A DNA stretch of 6,134 nt from RQOF01 sp964461135 (GCA_964461135.1 CAYWTB010000148.1:1-6134), one strand, 5' to 3'; shown: positions 1 to 6,119, counted from the first letter of the stretch. The notes: a model not told the origin generated them from the sequence alone. Made by a program: numbers and translations.

Positions 1-58
1 CAATGGAAGCTTTCTTAAATCTCAAAGTTGCACTTGGAACTTGAATCTAGGTTTAAAT

Positions 59-343
59 ATGATAATTCTAAAACGAATAATATTAATTCTGCTCCTCATT
101 GGATTTTCTGGAATCCAGTTGGCTTCCCTTATAGATGATCCCCAACACCTTTTAGAACCCGATCCCAATTGCCCAATTTGTATGGCTTCTCAAACGTCAC
201 TGTGTATAAATCATCATATAACCATTGAATTTACTCCTGATATTATTATCTACTTAACCGAGAATGTATTTTTTGTACTCTTCCCTCACATATATTATAC
301 AAATCTTTCTACCAGAGCACCTCCCTTCATTTCAACTCAGTAA
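59..343 (+). CDS. Small membrane-anchored or secreted CxxC/His-rich protein, possibly metal-related
   Basis: I start this 94-residue protein at the ATG at 59, because an N-terminal hydrophobic segment (about residues 4-22, preceded by Lys-Arg) then begins correctly. A TTG at 41 lies in the same frame, which stays open to the left edge of the window, so a longer protein cannot be excluded. After the signal or anchor segment comes a short polar region with a CPIC motif (Cys38, Cys41), a third Cys at 49 and a His pair at 52-53. These could bind a metal or form a disulfide outside the cytoplasm. A second hydrophobic patch follows, and the end carries RAPP near residues 86-89. The arrangement resembles small periplasmic proteins of the DUF2946 kind found near metal genes, but I cannot confirm the family. 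It lies 130 nt upstream of the porin and zinc-uptake genes, so a role in metal binding or sensing is inferred from context only. Confidence 0.55.
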   Translation: MIILKRIILILLLIGFSGIQLASLIDDPQHLLEPDPNCPICMASQTSLCINHHITIEFTPDIIIYLTENVFFVLFPHIYYTNLSTRAPPFISTQ

Positions 344-395
344 AAAGACAGAATAACCTTTCGTATTATTCAATCAGATTATATCGGTTGTATCA

Positions 396-422
396 GATAT
401 TTTATTTTTTGAAATAAATATC
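396..422. promoter_or_regulatory. AT-rich palindrome, candidate operator or hairpin upstream of the porin gene
   Basis: GATATTT (396-402) pairs with AAATATC (416-422), and after one unpaired T the inner ATTT (404-407) pairs with AAAT (412-415) around a TTTG loop. This gives an 11-bp interrupted stem. Just upstream, ATCAGAT occurs twice (373-379 and 392-398), 19 bases apart, with the second copy running into the palindrome. Metal-uptake operons are commonly controlled by Fur/Zur-type repressors that bind AT-rich palindromes, which makes an operator plausible. It does not match a Zur or Fur consensus that I know, and AT-rich DNA forms such repeats by chance. Confidence 0.3.
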
Positions 423-443
423 ACATTACAGCCAATATATAAA
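409..443 (+). promoter_or_regulatory. Weak sigma70-like promoter candidate for the porin-znuA-znuB operon
   Basis: TTGAAA (409-414) is a reasonable -35 box. The AT-rich stretch CAATATATAAA (433-443) offers a -10 box with about 18 bases of spacing if CAATAT is used. The -35 would lie inside the palindrome at 396-422, which is how a repressor would block it. The region is so AT-rich that many alternative boxes can be drawn, so this is only a suggestion. Confidence 0.2.
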
Positions 444-461
444 ACAACTTAAAATTTTATT

Positions 462-467
462 AGGGAG
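462..467 (+). promoter_or_regulatory. Shine-Dalgarno site of the porin gene
   Basis: AGGGAG lies 6 bases before the ATG at 474 and fixes that start. No other in-frame start has a comparable site. Confidence 0.7.
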
Positions 468-473
468 TTCATA

Positions 474-1634
474 ATGAGTAATTATGTTTATTGTCTAATA
501 ATATTCAGTTTTATCTTATTATGGGATGCTACCGTTTATTCTCAAACTGATTCTGATGCATCAGCTACAGGAATAAGCAGAGCTTTTAATCCAGCAATCA
601 GCGTTAATGCATTATTCAGTGGAATGGGATCTGATAGGGAAATTTCCTTATTGGAAGAAAGCGGAACTCCTCCCGGTTTACACTGCCAGGCTGTTGATAT
701 CGAAATTACATCGAATGTTGATGTTTACTTACAATCAAAATTTGTTTTTGGAGGAAGCGAAAAAGAGCCGTTAGGGATTGAAGAAGCCTATTTAACGACG
801 CTGCGTATGCCCATTCCCATTATGCTGAGAGGCGGCATGATGCTAAGTACTTTCGGACGATACAATTTATATCACCTGCACCATATGGCCTTTGCAGAGA
901 ATCCCCTCATTTTAGATCAGGTGTTTAGTCCTAAGCTTAGGGATGTGGGCATTGAAGTCTCCTATTTATTACCTTTTCCCTGGTATTCTGACTTAATCGT
1001 TGGTGTTTTTAATGGCAATAATCCAATTTTATTTGACAGCGAAAAACAAGGTGATTTTGCTTATCTTGGCCACTTTGACAATTTTTGGGATTTAACCGAT
1101 GAAACCACTTGGCGTATAGGATGTTCGGCTGTTACCGGAGCCAAAGGACTTACCTATGCGCATGACATACCATTTGATTCCAGTATAGCCAGAATTTCTT
1201 CCTTAACATGGGGTATTGATTTTCATTTGAAATGGAAACCGTTACAATATGGCAGATACCATTCATTTGTACTTGAAGGTGAGTATGTAAATACAACATT
1301 AAATATTGATAAACAAAGGACGGATCCATTAAATGGTTTTTATATACAGGGTCTTTATCAATTTGCATTACGATGGTGGTTACAAGCACGATATGAAAGA
1401 TTTAACAGGACAAAAGAATTATATAATTATTTTAATAATCCGGGCGGTATTGAAGTTGATAGAACAAAAGACTTTTCAGGCAATCGGTTAAGTTTTGCTC
1501 TTGCCTATGTACCAACTGAATTCAGCGCTTACCGATTACAATACAACCTGATGCAATTAGGAGAATTCAAAGAACAGCAAATTATATTACAGGTTAATGT
1601 AACCATTGGAAGTCATCCGGCTCATAAATATTAA
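474..1634 (+). CDS. Porin-like outer-membrane beta-barrel protein of a zinc-uptake locus
   Basis: This 386-residue protein starts with a clear signal peptide, cleaved probably after Ser23 (VYS|QTD). The mature part has the alternating hydrophobic/polar pattern and aromatic strand ends of a beta-barrel. Landmarks are NPAIS (39-43), EEAYLTTL (103-110) followed by a Gly-rich strand, a His-rich stretch around residues 134-137 (HLHH), and a C-terminus ending in GSHPAHKY. From memory, this layout matches outer-membrane proteins found beside zinc or other metal ABC transporters and annotated as porins or zinc-regulated outer-membrane proteins. The gene lies 12 nt before a ZnuA-type gene and is very probably co-transcribed with it. 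It would therefore let metal, or a metal complex, cross the outer membrane. There is no plug domain or TonB box, so passive diffusion is more likely than TonB-driven transport. The substrate is inferred from the neighbours; the barrel itself is well supported. Confidence 0.75.
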   Translation: MSNYVYCLIIFSFILLWDATVYSQTDSDASATGISRAFNPAISVNALFSGMGSDREISLLEESGTPPGLHCQAVDIEITSNVDVYLQSKFVFGGSEKEPLGIEEAYLTTLRMPIPIMLRGGMMLSTFGRYNLYHLHHMAFAENPLILDQVFSPKLRDVGIEVSYLLPFPWYSDLIVGVFNGNNPILFDSEKQGDFAYLGHFDNFWDLTDETTWRIGCSAVTGAKGLTYAHDIPFDSSIARISSLTWGIDFHLKWKPLQYGRYHSFVLEGEYVNTTLNIDKQRTDPLNGFYIQGLYQFALRWWLQARYERFNRTKELYNYFNNPGGIEVDRTKDFSGNRLSFALAYVPTEFSAYRLQYNLMQLGEFKEQQIILQVNVTIGSHPAHKY

Positions 1635-1638
1635 GGAG
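1633..1638 (+). promoter_or_regulatory. Shine-Dalgarno site of the znuA-like gene overlapping the porin stop codon
   Basis: AAGGAG begins inside the TAA stop of the porin gene and lies 8 bases before the ATG at 1647. Stop and ribosome binding site are shared, which indicates translational coupling and a single transcript. Confidence 0.75.
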
Positions 1639-1646
1639 AATAAAGT

Positions 1647-2633
1647 ATGAAAAATCTATTAAGATTCTTAATCGTCTGTTTAATTATTTTAATTTTAGGA
1701 CTTGAACAGGCAACGGCTGGTAAATTGAATATTGTGACTACCCTACCCAGCTTAGCATCTATCACTGAAAGTGTTGGCGGGGATTATGTACAGGTATACA
1801 GCATTACACGCGGAGCGCAAGACGCCCATTATGTTGAAGCAAAACCAAGCTATATGATTAAATTAAATAAAGCCGATCTGCTTATTTATTCCGGTCTGGA
1901 ACTTGAAATCGGCTGGCTGCCGCTTCTTATACAGGGAGCAAGAAATAATAAAGTGACTGTTGGTTCTAGGGGAAACCTCAATGCCGCATTGGCTTTATCA
2001 GTTGAAAATATTTTAGAGAAACCACGGGGAGAAGTAGACAGAAGTATGGGCGATGTTCACCCAAGCGGAAATCCGCACTACCTCTTAAATCCTCATAATG
2101 CTATTCTGGTAGCTGAGCTCATTACAGAAAGAATAATAACATTAGATCCGGAACACAAAGATCAGTATGAACAGAATTTATCACGATTCAGTCAATTGAT
2201 TACAAACAGAATAACAGAACTGGAAAATATGGCGGCACATTTACAAGATAAAGATATAGTTTGTTATCATGTTCACTGGAGTTATCTGTTGGATTGGCTA
2301 AAATTAAAACCTAAAGGCTATATTGAACTTCGGCCTGGAATTCCTCCAACACCGAAACATAAGCAGGAAATCATAGCGTTAATAAAAGAAAAACAAATTA
2401 AAGTTGTCATTGTATCATCCTGGAAAGAACCAACTAAAGCCCGAGAAGTCGCTAATGCTACAGGTGCGCAATTACTCGTTTTGCCGGGAGAAGTAAACGC
2501 TATGAAAGGGACAGATAGTTACATAAAATGGATTGAATATATGGTTACACACCTTTCGGAAACATTTGCTCAAAATACACAGCCTAATCTCGAACATCAA
2601 AGACAACGTGAAAGAAAGCGAGGAAACCAATGA
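1647..2633 (+). CDS. znuA: Periplasmic metal (zinc-type) ABC transporter substrate-binding protein, ZnuA/TroA family
   Basis: This 328-residue protein captures a divalent metal, most likely Zn(II), in the periplasm and passes it to the permease encoded next. A signal peptide is cleaved probably after Ala24 (ATA|GKL). The mature protein opens with the family pattern IVTTLPSLASITESVGGD (29-46). The usual metal-ligand positions are recognisable: His61 in DAHYVEAKPS, His144 in NPHYLLNPHN, His210 in CYHVHWSYLLDWL, and an acidic residue in LPGEV (Glu282) where homologues have Asp or Glu. The long His/Asp-rich loop of Escherichia coli ZnuA is missing; only a short DVHPSGNPH segment stands there. The C-terminal tail (about 313-328) is rich in Arg, Gln and Lys and overlaps the ribosome binding site of the next gene. 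Three His plus one acidic ligand fits zinc or manganese. Zinc is favoured by the neighbours, but manganese or iron cannot be excluded. Confidence 0.9.
   Translation: MKNLLRFLIVCLIILILGLEQATAGKLNIVTTLPSLASITESVGGDYVQVYSITRGAQDAHYVEAKPSYMIKLNKADLLIYSGLELEIGWLPLLIQGARNNKVTVGSRGNLNAALALSVENILEKPRGEVDRSMGDVHPSGNPHYLLNPHNAILVAELITERIITLDPEHKDQYEQNLSRFSQLITNRITELENMAAHLQDKDIVCYHVHWSYLLDWLKLKPKGYIELRPGIPPTPKHKQEIIALIKEKQIKVVIVSSWKEPTKAREVANATGAQLLVLPGEVNAMKGTDSYIKWIEYMVTHLSETFAQNTQPNLEHQRQRERKRGNQ
2620..2623 (+). promoter_or_regulatory. Ribosome binding site of the permease gene inside the znuA-like gene
   Basis: GAGG lies 6 bases before the ATG at 2630, within the last codons of the upstream gene. 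The ATG overlaps that gene's TGA stop (ATGA), which points to translational coupling. Confidence 0.55.
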
Positions 2634-3481
2634 TCGATATTATTACTTTTATGGCTCCGGCTATTTGTATGTGTATCATTCTCGTTGGTATATGTGGATA
2701 TGTTGGTATTCATGTTGTTATGCGTGAGGTTATTTTTATAGATATCGCTTTAGCGCAAATTGCTGCCTTAGGAGTTTCCTTCGGTATATTTTTTGGCCTT
2801 GAGCCATCCGATCCATATATTTTTTTAGTCTCACTACTATGCACATTACTGGCCGCATTTTTGCTCTCAATAACGCGAAAGTTAAATAGTCATGTACCAC
2901 AGGAGGCGTTTATCGGTATTCTTTACGCAACAGGAGCAGCCGCCTTGATACTGGCAGGTGATCGGCTGCCTCATGGTTCGGAACAGGTACATGATCTAAT
3001 GATGGGACATTTGTTATGGGTAAACTGGCAGGAAGTCATTATTTATTTTATAATCTATACTATTCTGGGAACGCTTTTCTTTTTTCTGCACCCTCGTTTG
3101 CTGAAAATCAGTTCGATGAAAAAAGACAATAAAAAAGACAAAGAAAAATTGATTCTTTGGGATTTCATTTTTTACGCTCTTTTAGGCATTTTGGTTGCCT
3201 TTGCCGTACGAGTTGCAGGAGTTTTATTAGTATTCGGGTTTCTGATTGTACCTGCGGTTATTGGAACATTGATTGGAAAATCATTCCTATCAAGACTAAG
3301 CATTGGCTGGATTACAGGCGTATTAGTTAGTTTAAGTGGTAGTTATTTGTCTTATAGCCTTGATTTTCCGACCGGCGGAATGGTTGTAGTAACTTTAGGA
3401 TTGAGTTTATTATTTATTGCGATTATAAAAGGAGTTCAATTATGTTTTAAAAGGAATATACATAGCATTTTATTTATCTGA
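2630..3481 (+). CDS. znuB: Metal (zinc-type) ABC transporter membrane permease, ABC-3 family
   Basis: This 283-residue integral membrane protein forms the inner-membrane channel of the metal importer. About seven to eight hydrophobic segments are visible. Family marks of ABC-3 (ZnuB/MntB/TroC) permeases are REVIFIDIALAQIAALG (32-48), GVLLVFGFLIVPA (197-209) and DFPTGG (245-250). A basic, Lys-rich loop (about 164-173) probably faces the cytoplasm. The length is normal for the family. The gene overlaps the binding-protein gene by four bases (ATGA), so both are made from one message in similar amounts. The permease needs an ATPase partner (ZnuC), but none follows: the next 388 bases are gene-poor and the next gene is unrelated. 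Either ZnuC is encoded elsewhere, or the operon was interrupted. The family assignment is firm; zinc as substrate comes from context. Confidence 0.9.
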   Translation: MIDIITFMAPAICMCIILVGICGYVGIHVVMREVIFIDIALAQIAALGVSFGIFFGLEPSDPYIFLVSLLCTLLAAFLLSITRKLNSHVPQEAFIGILYATGAAALILAGDRLPHGSEQVHDLMMGHLLWVNWQEVIIYFIIYTILGTLFFFLHPRLLKISSMKKDNKKDKEKLILWDFIFYALLGILVAFAVRVAGVLLVFGFLIVPAVIGTLIGKSFLSRLSIGWITGVLVSLSGSYLSYSLDFPTGGMVVVTLGLSLLFIAIIKGVQLCFKRNIHSILFI

Positions 3482-3717
3482 TATAAACTGCATTTAATTG
3501 TTGAAGCTGTACAAAGATCCAGCCTTATTTTTTATCAGAGGCTGTCAGTAAACTTTTTTGATATTCCTGCGTGTCTAGCAGTACCAAATTGACGAACCAA
3601 TAAACCTGTTGCAGGAAAGGTTGTATGCTCAGTGGAATCTGTCAACCGCAGGAAGTGCAGGTAATGCAGAAACAAAATGATCAAATAGCTATATATTTGA
3701 GTATTAAGCATACTTCA
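3482..3717. other. Gene-poor intergenic stretch, possible mobile-element debris
   Basis: No convincing gene is present. On the minus strand, a 58-codon ORF runs from an ATG at 3711 to a TGA at 3537-3535. It lacks a ribosome binding site and I do not recognise its product. On the plus strand, a stop-free stretch of about 100 bases (3579-3680) lacks a clear start. The motif AGAGGCTGTCAGTAAAC (3537-3553) resembles the ends of some insertion sequences, but no second end was found. Two short hairpins follow each other: TCAAATA/TATTTGA (3681-3687 and 3694-3700) and AGTAT/ATACT (3700-3704 and 3710-3714). Confidence 0.4.
3520..3559 (+). terminator. Weak terminator-like hairpin after the permease gene
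   Basis: CAGCCT (3520-3525) pairs with AGGCTG (3539-3544) across a 13-base loop, and a run of six T follows at 3554-3559. The loop is long and the T-run lies nine bases after the stem, so this is a poor intrinsic terminator. It does sit where the zinc operon should end, about 40 bases after the stop codon. The right arm overlaps an insertion-sequence-like motif. Confidence 0.3.
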
Positions 3718-3848
3718 TGCTAACAATGGCATGGAATGGAATTTAAACGCGTCCCGGGTTTACAATTTACTGCAAACCGAGCTAAAGTTTTAGTAACTTC
3801 AAAATGCTGACCGCAAGGTTTAAATCCACTGACGCCAGTCCGTTAGCA
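3718..3848 (+). other. 131-bp imperfect palindrome resembling an integron attC recombination site
   Basis: The ends TGCTAAC (3718-3724) and GTTAGCA (3842-3848) are exact inverse complements and carry the AAC/GTT core of attC R boxes. After unequal spacers, TGGC (3727-3730) pairs with GCCA (3834-3837). Further in, GGAATTTAAAC (3738-3748) pairs with GTTTAAATCC (3818-3827), leaving one extra A unpaired. The middle adds small hairpins (3755-3779 and 3785-3799). Paired outer and inner boxes, unequal spacers, an unpaired base and a length near 130 bp fit long attC sites such as the Vibrio repeats. The R' box departs from the GTTRRRY consensus at its last two positions. No integrase gene lies in the window. 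Confidence 0.5.
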
Positions 3849-3857
3849 CAGAAAAAT

Positions 3858-3863
3858 GAGAGA
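3858..3863 (+). promoter_or_regulatory. Ribosome binding site deciding the diguanylate cyclase start
   Basis: GAGAGA lies 6 bases before the ATG at 3870. The in-frame ATG at 3804 has no such site and lies inside the palindrome at 3718-3848, so 3870 is preferred. Confidence 0.5.
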
Positions 3864-3869
3864 TTCATA

Positions 3870-4754
3870 ATGCGAGAAAATATCACGTCGTTTCTGAAGG
3901 AGAGATCATCATTTCTAATTGTCTTAACCTCGTTGTCCATTGTTATCGCAATTGCCGTAATTGATCACGCCACGGGATATGAGCTGTCTTTTTCCATTTT
4001 CTACCTCCTGCCGGTAGTGCTTGCCTCGTGGTATGGAGGGGTGTATCAGGGCAGTCTTCTCAGCCTGGTCAGTGCGGTGGTCTGGCTGATGGTGGACAAT
4101 ACAGCCGGGCACCAATACAGTCGAGCATTCATCCCATTCTGGAACGCTGGTGTCCGCTTCGGATTTTTCATTGTGATTGCCAGGCTGATTGCAACTGTAA
4201 GATCTCAACTGGAAAAGGAACGTCGGATGGCAAGGCTCGATGTTCTTACCGGAACCATGAGCGGACATGCCTTCCGGGATGCAGTACAGATAATTTTGCG
4301 CGTCGCAACCCGCTACGGACAACCGACCGCTATCGGATACATCGATTTGGATAATTTCAAGAACGTGAACGACACCCTCGGACATGCTGAAGGAGATCAT
4401 GTGCTCAAAATGGTCGCCTCCTTTTTATTGAAGTCCGTTCGCAGAGCAGATCTTGTAGCCCGCTTGGGCGGAGATGAATTCGCCATTTTTTTGCCGGAAA
4501 CCACAAGTTCCGGAGCTGCCACAATGTTTGAAAACCTCCGCACCAGACTTCTGAAAGAAACCAGAGAACGCGGCTGGCCGATTGGATTCAGCATTGGGGT
4601 CGCCGTTTTTCGAACGGCGCCACCAAGTGTAGACGAGGCAATCAAACTCGCCGATGCACTGATGTACCGCGTCAAAAACGGCGGCAAGAACAATATTCTG
4701 CTGGAAGAATTCGGTTGCCCAGAGGAACCCGGCCAGCAACTGAATGGAAAGTGA
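3870..4754 (+). CDS. Membrane-bound diguanylate cyclase (GGDEF domain)
   Basis: This 294-residue enzyme should make cyclic di-GMP from two GTP at the inner membrane. The N-terminal half has about four membrane helices (near 14-32, 39-54, 57-75 and 86-108) and could be a sensor; I cannot name its family. A short charged linker leads to the GGDEF domain, which begins at DVLTG (124-128). Active-site features are intact: Asp159 in IDLDNFK for metal, GGDEF at 200-204, and KNGGKNN at 269-275. RRAD at 191-194, five residues before GGDEF, matches the RxxD inhibitory site, so product feedback is expected. An in-frame ATG at 3804 would add 22 residues but is less likely. The gene is clearly richer in GC (about 50-63% in sampled 60-base lines) than its neighbours (about 35-42%). 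It also follows an attC-like palindrome, which suggests acquisition by transfer. It has no evident link to zinc uptake. Confidence 0.88.
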   Translation: MRENITSFLKERSSFLIVLTSLSIVIAIAVIDHATGYELSFSIFYLLPVVLASWYGGVYQGSLLSLVSAVVWLMVDNTAGHQYSRAFIPFWNAGVRFGFFIVIARLIATVRSQLEKERRMARLDVLTGTMSGHAFRDAVQIILRVATRYGQPTAIGYIDLDNFKNVNDTLGHAEGDHVLKMVASFLLKSVRRADLVARLGGDEFAIFLPETTSSGAATMFENLRTRLLKETRERGWPIGFSIGVAVFRTAPPSVDEAIKLADALMYRVKNGGKNNILLEEFGCPEEPGQQLNGK

Positions 4755-4807
4755 CCCCGGAACCCACGCGGCGGAGATTCCGAAACGCAACATTCATGAA
4801 GTTATGT
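4734..4807 (+). repeat. Weak attC-like inverted repeat after the diguanylate cyclase gene
   Basis: CAGCAAC (4734-4740) and GTTATGT (4801-4807) frame an inverted repeat. TGAATG (4741-4746) pairs exactly with CATTCA (4791-4796), and further in CGGAA (4758-4762) pairs with TTCCG (4778-4782). The order AAC, arm, arm, GTT is what an attC site shows. However, the outer boxes agree only in AAC/GTT, and the left spacer is absent. The repeat covers the end of the cyclase gene and the spot where GC content drops. No T-run follows, so it is not an intrinsic terminator. Confidence 0.2.
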
Positions 4808-4820
4808 GTATTTTAAATGA

Positions 4821-4828
4821 AAGGAGAT
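4821..4828 (+). promoter_or_regulatory. Strong Shine-Dalgarno site of the phosphatase gene
   Basis: AAGGAGAT is a near-perfect match to the 16S rRNA 3' end and lies 8 bases before the ATG at 4837. It supports that start and efficient translation independent of the upstream gene. Confidence 0.7.
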
Positions 4829-4836
4829 AAAAAAGA

Positions 4837-6078
4837 ATGTTTACTTACAAATCTATCAGATATTGTAAAATACTTTTATTTTATCTGACATTATCGTTAA
4901 TTGGTAATTTACTTTTTGCAAATCCACCTAAGCAAAATGATTTACCTGTAAGAATAATTTTAAATTTAACTGAAAATCCTTCCGAAAGTCAGGCTGTCAC
5001 ATGGCGTACAAGCTCCGATGTATTTAAACCACTGGCTCAGATTGCACCTGCAAATGAATATACGGATTTAAATAAAGAAGCCAGGACATTTAATGCAACC
5101 AGGGAAATGGTTAACCTGGACAACGAAAACAATGTCTATTACCATTCAGTTATTTTTGATTCTTTAAGACCGAATACACTCTATGCATATAGGGTCGGTG
5201 ATGAAAAATATTGGAGTGAATGGAATCAATTTAAAACAGCAAGTGAAAATCCCGAACCATTTAAATTTATCTATTTCGGTGATCCTCAGAATGATATAAA
5301 ATCGATGTGTTCGCGAATTTTTCGGGCAGCTTTTAAAAAAGCCCCGGATGCCAACTTTTGGTATTTTACAGGTGACATCGTTAATCATGGAAATAATGAT
5401 GAAGAATGGGATGAATTATTTTATGCTTTAGGTTGGATTCCGGGAATGACGCCGATGATCTTAATACCTGGAAATCATGGATATCCAGCGAAGCTGGTTG
5501 ACGGGAAGAAAACACAAAAAATAACCTACTTGTGGCGTCCTCAATTTACCTTACCGGAAGATGGACCAGGCGGATTGGAAGAAACCGCTTACTTTATTGA
5601 TTATCAGGGCGTAAGACTTGTGATGCTTAATGGAAATGAAAAGCTTGAAGAACAGGCAAAATGGCTGGATACCCTTTTAAATAGAAATCCTCAACGTTGG
5701 ACTATAATAGCGATCCACCAACCATTTTATTCAACCGGGAAAGATCGGGATAATCCATATCTTCGAGAGCTGTTCATCCCCATTTTAGATAAATATTCGG
5801 TTGATCTGGTCTTACAGGGACATGACCATAGCTACGGTCGTACATATAAACTTAAAAATGGAATCAAGGTGGCTGATAATGAAAATGGAACGGTTTATGT
5901 TGTATCCGTTAGTGGAACAAAAGTTTATTCAATAAATCAACGTTATGAAGATTTAATGGCAAAAATTGGAACTGGCAGGCAGTTATTTCAAGTTATAAGC
6001 GTGGATAAAAATCTTTTGCAATATGAGTCTTTTAATGCGATGGGAGAGTTGTATGATTCTTTTGAACTTAGGAAATGA
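4837..6078 (+). CDS. Secreted purple acid phosphatase-like metallophosphoesterase
   Basis: This 413-residue protein should hydrolyse phosphate esters outside the cytoplasm with a two-metal centre. A signal peptide is cleaved probably after Ala28 (LFA|NPP). Residues about 35-135 look like the fibronectin-type N-terminal domain of purple acid phosphatases, with VTWRTS (54-59) and the phrase LRPNTLYAYRVGD (110-122). The calcineurin-like catalytic domain follows with all five metal motifs in order: FGDPQ (147-151), TGDIVNHG (178-185), PGNHG (211-215), AIHQPFYS (292-299) and GHDHSYGRT (328-336). The first motif is GDPQ, not the GDxG of plant purple acid phosphatases, so the iron-binding Tyr and the metal pair may differ. 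No C-terminal sorting domain is present. The gene has its own strong ribosome binding site and the AT-rich composition of the zinc locus. The substrate is unknown: a phosphomonoester, phosphodiester or nucleotide is possible. Confidence 0.88.
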   Translation: MFTYKSIRYCKILLFYLTLSLIGNLLFANPPKQNDLPVRIILNLTENPSESQAVTWRTSSDVFKPLAQIAPANEYTDLNKEARTFNATREMVNLDNENNVYYHSVIFDSLRPNTLYAYRVGDEKYWSEWNQFKTASENPEPFKFIYFGDPQNDIKSMCSRIFRAAFKKAPDANFWYFTGDIVNHGNNDEEWDELFYALGWIPGMTPMILIPGNHGYPAKLVDGKKTQKITYLWRPQFTLPEDGPGGLEETAYFIDYQGVRLVMLNGNEKLEEQAKWLDTLLNRNPQRWTIIAIHQPFYSTGKDRDNPYLRELFIPILDKYSVDLVLQGHDHSYGRTYKLKNGIKVADNENGTVYVVSVSGTKVYSINQRYEDLMAKIGTGRQLFQVISVDKNLLQYESFNAMGELYDSFELRK

Positions 6079-6119
6079 ATTTTGGCTCTTCACAATAATG
6101 AATACCTGAACTCGTAAAA

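Noticed and set aside
41..58. TTG at 41 as the start of the small Cys/His protein
   Set aside because: No clear ribosome binding site precedes it, and the signal or anchor segment begins naturally at the ATG at 59. A start left of the window cannot be fully excluded because the frame is open.
1150..1389. Minus-strand open frame of 79 codons inside the porin gene
   Set aside because: It is antisense to a well-supported barrel protein, has no recognisable motif and no ribosome binding site that I can see.
2533..2727. Open frame of 64 codons across the znuA/znuB junction
   Set aside because: It is out of frame with two clear genes that overlap by ATGA and is best explained as a shadow.
3579..3680. 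Plus-strand stop-free stretch in the intergenic region as a gene fragment
   Set aside because: It is only about 33 codons long, has no start or ribosome binding site, and I recognise no family in its translation.
3804..3869. ATG at 3804 as the start of the diguanylate cyclase
   Set aside because: There is no ribosome binding site before it, and it lies inside the 131-bp palindrome. The added 22 residues have no family features, while the ATG at 3870 has GAGAGA at the right distance.
3924..4793. Several long open frames inside the diguanylate cyclase gene (both strands)
   Set aside because: They overlap a gene with complete GGDEF motifs, have no family features of their own, and are expected by chance in the GC-richer block.
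5164..5388. Minus-strand open frame of 74 codons inside the phosphatase gene
   Set aside because: It is antisense to the metallophosphoesterase and has no features of its own.
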